In this document: positions 24,250 to 30,839 of the stretch, one piece after another
Layout of the letters: each line of letters begins with the position of its first letter
How positions within the stretch are numbered: the stretch's first letter is position 1
NCBI RefSeq assembly: GCF_001043975.1
Contig: NZ_LABY01000050.1
Span: 1-39,354 of the forward strand
Source: Methylobacterium variabile
Lineage (GTDB): Bacteria > Pseudomonadota > Alphaproteobacteria > Rhizobiales > Beijerinckiaceae
Direction: 5' to 3'
Length of the DNA: 39,354 nucleotides
Program-made: the position numbers and the translations under genes
The notes under the pieces: model-generated
What the model saw: only the letters and a program-made list of their open reading frames with translations
Told to the model about the DNA's origin: nothing
Databases searched by the model: none

Positions 24250-25638
24250 CTACGTGCCGCCGACCTCTTCGCGCATGAACCGCGCGAAGCGCGGATCGCC
24301 CAGATGGGCAACGTTGACCCGCATCATCGGAGGGCCGCCGGCCCCCTCGGGCAGGAACAGGCCGCCCGGCGCGATCAGGATGCTGCGCGACGCGGCGCGG
24401 CGCGACAGGGCGTCGAGGTCGCAGGCGTCCGGCAGGCCGCACCAGAGATAGTAGCCGCCCCGCGGCTCGCCGAAGACCGGAAGGCCGAGGCCGTGGAGGA
24501 TTGCCCGGCCCTGGAGCGCCGCCGCCTCGATCCGGCCGCCGAGGCGGCGCAGGTGGCGGCGATAGCGTCCGCTCTCGATCAGGTCGTGAACGATCCGCTC
24601 GACGAACCCCGAGCTGTTGACGCTCGTCACCATCTTGAGGTCGCGCAGGGCTTCCGTGACATCGGGCCGTGCCGCGACGTAGCCGCAGCGCAGGCTGGCC
24701 GAGAGGGTCTTGGCGAAGGTGCCGACGTAGATCACCCGCTCGAGCTGGTCGAGGGCGGCGAGCCGTGGCTGCGCGGCGGGCAGCACGTCGGCGAAAGGGT
24801 CGCTCTCGACGATCCTGAGATCGAGCATGCCGGCGCGCTGGAGCAGCCGGTGGGCGACCGGCAAGGTGAGCGAGCACCCGGTCGGGTTGTGGGCGAGCGA
24901 GTGGGTGAAGAACAGCCGCGCGCCGCTGGAGCGGGCCATCGCCTCCAGGTGGGCGACGTCCGGCCCATCGGGATTGCGCCGCACCCCGACCATCCGGGCC
25001 TTGGCGAGCCGCAGCTTGCCGAACAGCGGGTAGTAGCCGGGCGAATCGACCAGCACCGGCTCGCCGGGCGCCACGAACTGGCGGATGATCAGGTCGAGGG
25101 CGTGGTTGGCGCCCGCCGTCAGCAGCACCCCGCCCGGTTCGGTGTGGATCGACCGCTCGGCAAGCAGCAGCGCGAGGCTCCGGCGCAGCGGCAGGTAGCC
25201 GTCCGGGCTGCCGTAGCTCTCGCTCGCCGCGGCGAGCGAAGGCCGCAAGGGGCGGCCGACCTCCGAGCTTTCCATCCAGGCCGGCGGCGGGCGTCCGTCG
25301 CCGACGCGCACGTCGTAGTGCCGGTTCAGCTGCTCGCGCAGCAGCCAGACGCTGTCCACTGCCTGGAGCGGGACCGGTCCCGGGGTCGCGGCCGGAGCCG
25401 GGCGGCGTCCCGAGACGTAGAAGCCCGAGCCCGGCCGGCTCTCGACCCTCCCTGAGGCGACGAGGCGCTCGTAGGCGTTGACGACGGTGTTCTTCGACAC
25501 CGCGAAGGCGGAGGCCGCCGCCCGGATCGAGGGCAGGCGCTCGCCGGTGCGCAGGAGCCCGCGGTCGATCCGCTCCGTCAGCCCGGCGACCACCTGCTCG
25601 ACCCGGGTTCGGGGCTCGGCCGGCACGATCGTATCCAT
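24250..25638 (-). CDS. MocR-type GntR/aminotransferase transcriptional regulator
   Basis: The 462-aa protein fuses a GntR winged helix (about 8-75: RLPSIRAAASAFAVSKNTVV and NAYERLVASGRVESRPGSGF) to a fold-type I PLP aminotransferase domain. The PLP-binding pattern is present: LLTAGANHALDLI, HNPTG, ESDPFADVLP, and the Schiff-base Lys in TFAKTLSASLRCGYV. MocR proteins bind PLP or an amino-compound to switch nearby genes. It is divergent from the mva genes with 244 bp between, so it is the natural candidate regulator. ATG 25638 sits right behind a plausible promoter, whose -35 overlaps the alternative TTG start at 25674. Orthologs of PdxR or GabR are possible, but neither pathway is here. Confidence 0.88.
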   Translation of the reverse strand: MDTIVPAEPRTRVEQVVAGLTERIDRGLLRTGERLPSIRAAASAFAVSKNTVVNAYERLVASGRVESRPGSGFYVSGRRPAPAATPGPVPLQAVDSVWLLREQLNRHYDVRVGDGRPPPAWMESSEVGRPLRPSLAAASESYGSPDGYLPLRRSLALLLAERSIHTEPGGVLLTAGANHALDLIIRQFVAPGEPVLVDSPGYYPLFGKLRLAKARMVGVRRNPDGPDVAHLEAMARSSGARLFFTHSLAHNPTGCSLTLPVAHRLLQRAGMLDLRIVESDPFADVLPAAQPRLAALDQLERVIYVGTFAKTLSASLRCGYVAARPDVTEALRDLKMVTSVNSSGFVERIVHDLIESGRYRRHLRRLGGRIEAAALQGRAILHGLGLPVFGEPRGGYYLWCGLPDACDLDALSRRAASRSILIAPGGLFLPEGAGGPPMMRVNVAHLGDPRFARFMREEVGGT

Positions 25639-25645
25639 CCGGGCG

Positions 25646-25674
25646 AGGGTACGGTCACTCCGGATAAGGTGCAA
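25646..25674 (-). promoter_or_regulatory. Predicted promoter of the MocR-type gene
   Basis: On the minus strand TTGCAC (25674-25669) and TACCCT (25651-25646) are separated by exactly 17 bp. Transcription would start near 25639-25640, directly before ATG 25638, so the mRNA would be leaderless or nearly so. That fits the absence of a ribosome site. Confidence 0.5.
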
Positions 25675-25710
25675 AGCGTTCCTTGTGGGCAGGGCACGGA
25701 TGGGTACGGT
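25647..25710 (+). promoter_or_regulatory. GGGTACGGT direct repeats, candidate regulator binding sites
   Basis: The 9-mer GGGTACGGT occurs at 25647-25655 and 25702-25710 in the same orientation. The first copy overlaps the -10 of the MocR-type gene. The second overlaps a weak rightward promoter, TTGTGG (25683-25688), 16 bp, TACGGT (25705-25710), that could serve mvaA. MocR-family regulators commonly bind direct repeats in such divergent regions. The 55-bp spacing is inferred to span both promoters. Confidence 0.4.
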
Positions 25711-25779
25711 GCGGGCAACGGGCAGGTTCTAACGGGCCCGGACGAGGGAGAGCGACGCCCCGGCCACCGCCCGAGGGGC

Positions 25780-25824
25780 CGACGCCCAAGCGGTCGGCGT
25801 CCAAGCGGTCGGCGCCCAGGGTGG
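25780..25824. repeat. Imperfect 15-bp tandem repeat in the mvaA leader
   Basis: Units CGACGCCCAAGCGGT (25780-25794) and CGGCGTCCAAGCGGT (25795-25809) differ at two bases; a third, more diverged unit CGGCGCCCAGGGTGG follows. The array lies about 60-100 bp before the mvaA start, probably in its 5' leader. Confidence 0.7.
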
Positions 25825-25882
25825 CGCCCTCGTCCGGCGCGAGCGGACCGCCCGATCGCGGCGCTGATCGGCGAGACACCCC

Positions 25883-27193
25883 ATGCAGAGCACACCCCTG
25901 GCGAACCGCACCTCGCGCATCGCCGGCTTCCACAAGAAGAGCCCGCGCGAGCGCCTCGACCTCGTCGCCGCCTTCGCGGATCTCTCCGACTCCGAGGTCG
26001 CGCACCTCGCCGAGTTCGGCAACCTCGCCCCCGACCTCGCCGACCGGCTGATCGAGAACGTCGTCGGCACGATGACCATTCCGCTCGGCATCGCCACCAA
26101 CATGCGGATCGACGGCGAGGACGTGCTGATCCCGATGGCGACCGAGGAATCCTCGGTGGTGGCCGCGGTCTGCAACGCGGCGCGCCAGGTCTACGAGGAC
26201 GGCTTCACCACCTCGGTCTCCGGCAACCTGATGATCGCCCAGGTGCAGGCGGTCGGGGTCAGCGATCCTCACGCGGCGCGCCTGCGCATCCTCGAGCAGC
26301 GCGAGGCGCTCCGCGCGCTCTGCGACGCCTGCGACCCGGTGCTCGTGCGCCTCGGCGGCGGCCTGCGCGACGTCGAGGTGCGGGTGCTCGACAGCTTGAG
26401 CGGCCCGATGGTGGTGACCCACCTGATCGTCGACACCCGCGACGCGATGGGAGCGAACGCCGTCAACACCATGGCGGAGGCGGTGGCGCCCCACATCGCC
26501 GGCTGGAGCGGCGGGCGCGTCTACCTGCGCATCCTCTCGAACCTCGCCGACCGGCGGCTCGCCCGCGCCCACGCGATCTGGCGCACGGACGCGATCGGCG
26601 GGCCGGAGGTGCGCGACGGCATCGTCAGCGCCTACCACCTCGCCGAGGCCGATCCCTATCGCGCCGCGACCCACAACAAGGGGATCATGAACGGGATCGA
26701 CGCGGTCGTGCTCGCCACCGGCAACGACACCCGGGCGATCGAGGCAGGGGCGCACGCCTACGCGGCGCGCTCGGGCCGCTACACCAGCCTCACCCGCTAC
26801 GAGGTCACGGCGTCCGGCGACCTCAGCGCCTCGATCGAGCTGCCGCTGGCGGTCGGCCTCGTCGGCGGGGCGACCAAACTCCACCCGACCGCGCAGGCCT
26901 GCCTGAAGATCCTCGGCGCGACGACGGCCGAGCGCCTGGCGCGGATCATCGCGGCGGTCGGGCTGGCGCAGAATTTTTCCGCCCTCAAGGCACTGGCCAC
27001 CACAGGCATCCAGAAGGGCCACATGGCGCTCCATGCCCAGAACATCGCCATGATGGCCGGCGCGGTCGGCGAGGAGATCGAGGCGGTCGCCCGCGTGCTG
27101 GTCGAGGGCCATCGGGTGCGGCTCGACGTGGCGCAGGAGGTTCTGGCGGAGATCCGCCGGGGGTCGCGGCCTTCCGCTGACAAACCTGAATAG
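25883..27193 (+). CDS. mvaA: Hydroxymethylglutaryl-CoA reductase, class II (degradative type)
   Basis: It interconverts mevalonate + CoA + 2 NAD(P)+ and HMG-CoA; the class II enzyme of Pseudomonas mevalonii runs in the degradative direction. The 436-aa protein aligns along its length with that enzyme from memory. All four catalytic residues are present: Glu89 in ATEESSVVAA, Lys266 in THNKGIMNGID, Asp282 in ATGNDTRA and His380 in QKGHMALH. The motif RDAMGAN is intact, and an Asp at about 151 matches the residue that favours NADH. ATG 25883 has only GGCGAG upstream. No other mevalonate-pathway (biosynthetic) gene is nearby; the partner is the HMG-CoA lyase at 28687. Confidence 0.95.
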   Translation: MQSTPLANRTSRIAGFHKKSPRERLDLVAAFADLSDSEVAHLAEFGNLAPDLADRLIENVVGTMTIPLGIATNMRIDGEDVLIPMATEESSVVAAVCNAARQVYEDGFTTSVSGNLMIAQVQAVGVSDPHAARLRILEQREALRALCDACDPVLVRLGGGLRDVEVRVLDSLSGPMVVTHLIVDTRDAMGANAVNTMAEAVAPHIAGWSGGRVYLRILSNLADRRLARAHAIWRTDAIGGPEVRDGIVSAYHLAEADPYRAATHNKGIMNGIDAVVLATGNDTRAIEAGAHAYAARSGRYTSLTRYEVTASGDLSASIELPLAVGLVGGATKLHPTAQACLKILGATTAERLARIIAAVGLAQNFSALKALATTGIQKGHMALHAQNIAMMAGAVGEEIEAVARVLVEGHRVRLDVAQEVLAEIRRGSRPSADKPE

Positions 27194-27340
27194 TCTCACT
27201 CACGGTCCCGCTTCACAGAGTCATTCCGGGACTCGCTGCAGGTGAGAGCCCGGGGTGCGAAAGGCACGCCCAGGGCCGCAGTTGGTTCTTCAGCGAAGCC
27301 GGCCGCGTTTCGCTTCGTTCTTCATGACTTGAGTATCTGG

Positions 27341-27370
27341 ATTCCGGGCTCCGCTGCGCGGCCCCGGAAT
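27341..27370. repeat. REP-like hairpin
   Basis: ATTCCGGG-C-TCCGC and GCGG-C-CCCGGAAT form a near-perfect stem around TGC, about 13 bp long, between mvaA and the binding-protein gene. A second partial copy of the motif, CATTCCGGGACTCGCTGC, lies at 27223-27240. Palindromes of this ATTCCGG type are common in alphaproteobacterial intergenic regions. Here it could also attenuate transcription or protect mRNA ends between the two genes. The rest of 27194-27454 holds no gene. Confidence 0.6.
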
Positions 27371-27454
27371 GACGATGGAGGGTGGCAACCTCGTCGAGGA
27401 CTTCGAATGGTCGCCGATCCGGCGGCTGAACAACAACGAAACGGGAGGAGAACC

Positions 27455-28690
27455 ATGCTCAAGACTACCTGCACCCGAACCGCGCGCCTCGCCGCCCGCC
27501 TGCTCGCCGGCGCTGCCCTGCTGGTCGCGGCCGGCGCCGCCCGCGCCGAGGTGACGACGGTCAAGCTCGGGGTGCTCACCGACCTCAGCGGCTTTGCCGC
27601 CGATTCCACCGGCGAAGGCTCGGTGGTCGCGGCCCGCCTCGCGGTGGAGGACTTTCGCAAGGAGCAGCCCAAGATCAAGGTCGAGGTGATCCAGTCCGAT
27701 CACCAGAACAAGCCCGACATCGGCTCGGCCACCGCCCGGCGCTGGATCGCCGAGGGACAGGTCGATGCCATCCTCGACGTGCCGTTCTCCTCGGTGGCGC
27801 TCGCCGTGCAGGAGGTGGTGCGGGATTCGAAGGCAGCTTTCATCGCCTCGGGCCCCGGCACCTCGGACCTGACCGGCCCGAAATGCTCGGCCAACACCGT
27901 GCACTGGACCTACGACACCTGGGCGCTCGCCCATGGCACCGCCCTGGCGCTGGTGCGCGCCGGCAAGACCAAATGGTTCTTCCTCACCGCCGACTACGCC
28001 TTCGGCCACGCCCTCGAGGCGGATGCGGCGAGCGTGGTCAGGCAGGAGGGCGGCACGGTGGTCGGCGGCGTGCGCCACCCGACCGCGGCGGCGGACTTCT
28101 CCTCGTTCCTGCTCCAGGCGCAGGCCAGCCGGGCGCAGGTGATTGCACTCGCCAACGCGGTCGGCGACACGGTCAACTCGGTCAAGCAGGCCGCCGAGTT
28201 CGGCATCACCAGCGGCGGCCAGGACCTCGCGGCGCTGCTGATGCAGCTCTCCGACGTGCACGCGATCGGCCTCAAGGACGCGCAGGGGCTCTACCTCACG
28301 GAAGGGTTCTACTGGGACGCCAACCCGGGGACACGCGCCTTCGCCGACCGCTTCGCCCAGCAGATGAAGGGCCGCCGGCCGACCGCCAACCAGGCCGGCG
28401 TCTACGCAGGTGCCCTGGCCTACCTGCGCGCCGCGGCCGCGTCCGGCAGCACGGACGGGCGCACCGTCGTCGCCCGGATGAAGACGGAGCCGACCAACGA
28501 CCCGCTGTTCGGCGAAGGTACGGTGCGCCAGGACGGCCGTCACATCCACCCGATGTACCTGTTCCAGGTGAAGACCCCGGCCGAGTCGAAGGGCCCGTTC
28601 GACTACTACAAGCTCGTGCAGACGATTCCCGCCGCCGAGGCGTTCCGGCCCCTCGCCGAGGGGCGCTGCCCGCTGGTGAAGGCGCCGTGA
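27455..28690 (+). CDS. ABC transporter periplasmic substrate-binding protein (LivK-like)
   Basis: The 411-aa protein has a Sec signal peptide (RLAARLLAGAALLVAAGAARA, cleavage after ARA near residue 31). A type 1 periplasmic-binding domain follows: VKLGVLTDLSGFAADSTGEG, VEVIQSDHQNKPDIG, WFFLTADYAFGHALEADA. This is the branched-chain amino acid/amide-binding (Peripla_BP_6) group. The start ATG 27455 has an excellent GGGAGGAG. Its stop overlaps the mvaB GTG start (GTGA). No permease or ATPase gene is in the window, so it must use a transporter encoded elsewhere. Position between the two mva enzymes suggests mevalonate or a related hydroxy acid as ligand; that is inference. Confidence 0.9.
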   Translation: MLKTTCTRTARLAARLLAGAALLVAAGAARAEVTTVKLGVLTDLSGFAADSTGEGSVVAARLAVEDFRKEQPKIKVEVIQSDHQNKPDIGSATARRWIAEGQVDAILDVPFSSVALAVQEVVRDSKAAFIASGPGTSDLTGPKCSANTVHWTYDTWALAHGTALALVRAGKTKWFFLTADYAFGHALEADAASVVRQEGGTVVGGVRHPTAAADFSSFLLQAQASRAQVIALANAVGDTVNSVKQAAEFGITSGGQDLAALLMQLSDVHAIGLKDAQGLYLTEGFYWDANPGTRAFADRFAQQMKGRRPTANQAGVYAGALAYLRAAAASGSTDGRTVVARMKTEPTNDPLFGEGTVRQDGRHIHPMYLFQVKTPAESKGPFDYYKLVQTIPAAEAFRPLAEGRCPLVKAP

Positions 28691-29583
28691 CCCTCCCCTC
28701 TCGCGTGCGGATCGTCGAGGTCGGCCCGCGCGACGGGCTGCAGAACGAGCCCGTCCTCGTGCCGACCGCGGTCAAGGTCGGCCTGATCGAGCGCCTTCTC
28801 GCTGCGGGCCTGACGTCGATCGAGGGCGGTAGCTTCGTCTCGGCGCGTTGGGTGCCGCAGATGGCCGACACCGCCGCGGTGATGGCCCGGCTGCCGCCGA
28901 ACCCGGCGGGCCGCTACACCGTGCTGGTGCCGAACCTGAAGGGGTTCGAGGCGGCGCGGGCCGCCGGCGCGGGCGAGGTCGCGATCTTCGCCTCCGCCTC
29001 CGAGGCGTTCTCGCAGGCCAACATCAACTGCTCGATCGCCGAGAGCCTCGCGCGCTTCGCTCCGGTCGCGGCGGCCGCCCGCGCCGCCGGGATCGGCTTG
29101 CGGGGCTACGTCTCCTGCGTCCTCGGCTGTCCCTACGAGGGGGCGGTGGCGCCGCAGGCCGTGGCGTCGGTGGCCCGCCGGCTCGTCGAGATCGGCTGCC
29201 GCGAGGTCTCGCTCGGCGACACGATCGGGGCCGGCGCACCGGACCAGGCGCGGGCCTGCGTCGAGACGGTGGCGGCGCTCGTGCCGCCGGAGCGGCTCGC
29301 CCTGCACTTCCACGACACCCGGGGCCTCGCGCTCGCCAACATCCGGGCCTGCCTCGACCTCGGGGTGAGCGTGGTCGATGCCGCCGTCGCGGGCCTCGGC
29401 GGCTGCCCCTACGCGGCGGGCGCCACCGGCAACGTCGCGACCGAAGGCGTGGTGGCCGACCTCGCACGCCTCGGCATCGCGACCGGGGTCGATCCTGCCC
29501 GCCTCGCCGAGGCCGGCCGCTTCGTCACCGAAGCGCTGGCCCAGGCCCGCGCCGACGCGGACCGGCCCGCGAGCACAGCGTAG
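28687..29583 (+). CDS. mvaB: Hydroxymethylglutaryl-CoA lyase
   Basis: It cleaves HMG-CoA to acetyl-CoA and acetoacetate. The 298-aa TIM-barrel protein has EVGPRDGLQNE with the metal-binding Asp16, His207 and His209 in LHFHDTRG, and the lyase signature GLGGCPYAAGATGNVATE with catalytic Cys240. The usual ATED reads ATEG here, a minor change. GTG 28687 overlaps the binding-protein stop, so the two are translationally coupled. With the class II reductase it completes mevalonate breakdown. An alternative role in leucine breakdown is less likely, because no isovaleryl- or methylcrotonyl-CoA genes are nearby. Confidence 0.94.
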   Translation: MTLPSRVRIVEVGPRDGLQNEPVLVPTAVKVGLIERLLAAGLTSIEGGSFVSARWVPQMADTAAVMARLPPNPAGRYTVLVPNLKGFEAARAAGAGEVAIFASASEAFSQANINCSIAESLARFAPVAAAARAAGIGLRGYVSCVLGCPYEGAVAPQAVASVARRLVEIGCREVSLGDTIGAGAPDQARACVETVAALVPPERLALHFHDTRGLALANIRACLDLGVSVVDAAVAGLGGCPYAAGATGNVATEGVVADLARLGIATGVDPARLAEAGRFVTEALAQARADADRPASTA

Positions 29584-29700
29584 GCGTCTCGGGACGGCAG
29601 GAACTCGGTCCCGGTAAGCACCTGGAAAGCAGGTGGCTGTATTGTCGCGCCTTCCCGATTCCAAAATTGTCGGGTACGCGCCGCATGGCCTCGAAACCGC

Positions 29701-29724
29701 AAGATCCTGAGGAAGATCCTGAGG
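29701..29724. repeat. 12-bp tandem duplication
   Basis: AAGATCCTGAGG occurs twice head to tail without a mismatch. It lies inside a 22-codon ORF (29685-29753) that encodes a repeated acidic Asp-Pro-Glu unit and has no clear ribosome site. The surrounding 29584-29917 spacer otherwise holds only a small hairpin, CCCGA...TCGGG (29657-29677), and the tRNA 3' copy. No gene is called there. Confidence 0.7.
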
Positions 29725-29789
29725 CCGTCCCGATGCTGACCGACATCTCCTGAACCCTGTGCGCCGAGGATCCGCGGCGAGGGGCCGGA

Positions 29790-29814
29790 GGTTCGAATCC
29801 CTGTTGCGGCACCA
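29790..29814 (+). repeat. attR-like partial copy of the tRNA-Thr 3' end
   Basis: GGTTCGAATCCCT, then G in place of C, then TTGCGGCACCA repeats the last 25 nt of tRNA-Thr (18187-18211) with 24 matches. The rest of a tRNA is absent upstream: no matching acceptor strand, D arm or anticodon arm. A T/C-rich segment follows, as it does after the intact tRNA. This is what remains of the original tRNA end when an element integrates and reconstitutes the gene at the other boundary. Confidence 0.7.
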
Positions 29815-29917
29815 TTCCCTTCTTCGGACAGCCGGACGGACAGGCGCACCCCGCGCAGCGCGAAGGTGACGGCGTGCATCCCGGCGGGTTCACCTCTCAC
29901 GGCAGGAGTGAAGACCG

Positions 29918-30631
29918 ATGCGGCGTTCCCTCGCGCATGGCGCGGCCCTGGCGTCCTGGACCGAGCTCGACACCGGTCCGATTCCGGGCGGGGGCGGCTG
30001 CCTGCGCCTGGTGCGACGCGACGACGAGTACCTGATCCTGGTCGACGGGATGGAGCTGATGGGCAGCCATCGCAGCGGCTCGGAGCAGGCCCTGGCGACC
30101 ATCGCGTGCGCGGCCCTGCGGGAGCGGCCCGCGCCTCGGATCCTGATCGGCGGGCTCGGCATGGGCTTCACCCCGCGGGCGGCCCTGGCCGGCCTGGGAC
30201 CCGAGGCGCGGGTCGTGGTGGCGGAGCTGGTGCCGGCCGTGGTCGCCTGGGCCCGCGGGCCTCTCGCGCATGTCTTCGGCGGTTGCCTCGACGATCCCCG
30301 GGTCGAGATCCGCGAATCCGACGTCAACCGCCAGATTCAGTCCGGGCCCGGGGCATGGGACGCCATCCTGCTCGACGTCGACAACGGCCCGCGGGGCCTG
30401 GTCAGCCGGGCGAACAACCGGCTCTACGACGCCTGGGGCTTGAAGCGGGCGCGCTGGGCGCTCCGCCCGGGCGGCCTGCTTGGCGTCTGGTCCGGCTGCC
30501 CGGACCGCAAGTTCAAGGGCCGCCTGCAGCGCACGGGCTTCTCGGTCGCGGAGCACCGCATCCGCGCGGAGCGCCCCGGGCGGACCCCGCACGTGGTCTG
30601 GATCGCGATGCGCCCGCCCGCGGCGGCCTGA
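29918..30631 (+). CDS. Spermidine-synthase-like methyltransferase-fold protein
   Basis: The 237-aa protein has the Rossmann fold of spermidine synthases and related SAM-dependent enzymes. ILIGGLGMGFTPRAAL is the nucleotide-binding glycine motif, VVVAELVPAVVAW supplies the acidic residue after strand 2, and WDAILLDVDNGP is the strand 4 aspartate region. The N-terminal domain of true SpeE is short or missing, so polyamine synthesis is not assured. ATG 29918 has AGGAG at a good distance. It is the first gene outside the presumed island, about 100 bp after the attR-like site. Confidence 0.8.
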   Translation: MRRSLAHGAALASWTELDTGPIPGGGGCLRLVRRDDEYLILVDGMELMGSHRSGSEQALATIACAALRERPAPRILIGGLGMGFTPRAALAGLGPEARVVVAELVPAVVAWARGPLAHVFGGCLDDPRVEIRESDVNRQIQSGPGAWDAILLDVDNGPRGLVSRANNRLYDAWGLKRARWALRPGGLLGVWSGCPDRKFKGRLQRTGFSVAEHRIRAERPGRTPHVVWIAMRPPAAA

Positions 30632-30732
30632 GGCGGGCTCTCGCGCAGGACTGCGGCGGTCTTGCGCCGCGCCGGCCCAGCACTCGCCCTCGACTGTGGC
30701 GCGCGATCGATCGACTTGGCGAGGCGACCGCC

Positions 30733-30768
30733 GATCCGAACCGCTTGCCTGGTCCGAATCACTTGCCG
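30733..30768. repeat. Imperfect 18-bp direct repeat before the channel gene
   Basis: GATCCGAACCGCTTGCCT (30733-30750) and GGTCCGAATCACTTGCCG (30751-30768) match at 14 of 18 positions and adjoin. They lie about 75-110 bp before the MscS-type gene start and could be regulator sites or a decayed duplication. Confidence 0.5.
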
Positions 30769-30839
30769 ATCCGCTCGGTCGTGCTAGGCAGCCCAAGGCC
30801 ACGCTTCGTGCAGGGCGCCGCCTCGAGCTGTCTCCTCCC

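Noticed and set aside
29620..29650. Segment with CACCT-GGAAAGC-AGGTG resembling a tRNA-Ser anticodon arm
   Set aside because: The loop lacks the conserved T before the anticodon, and no acceptor stem or T arm at the right distance completes a cloverleaf.
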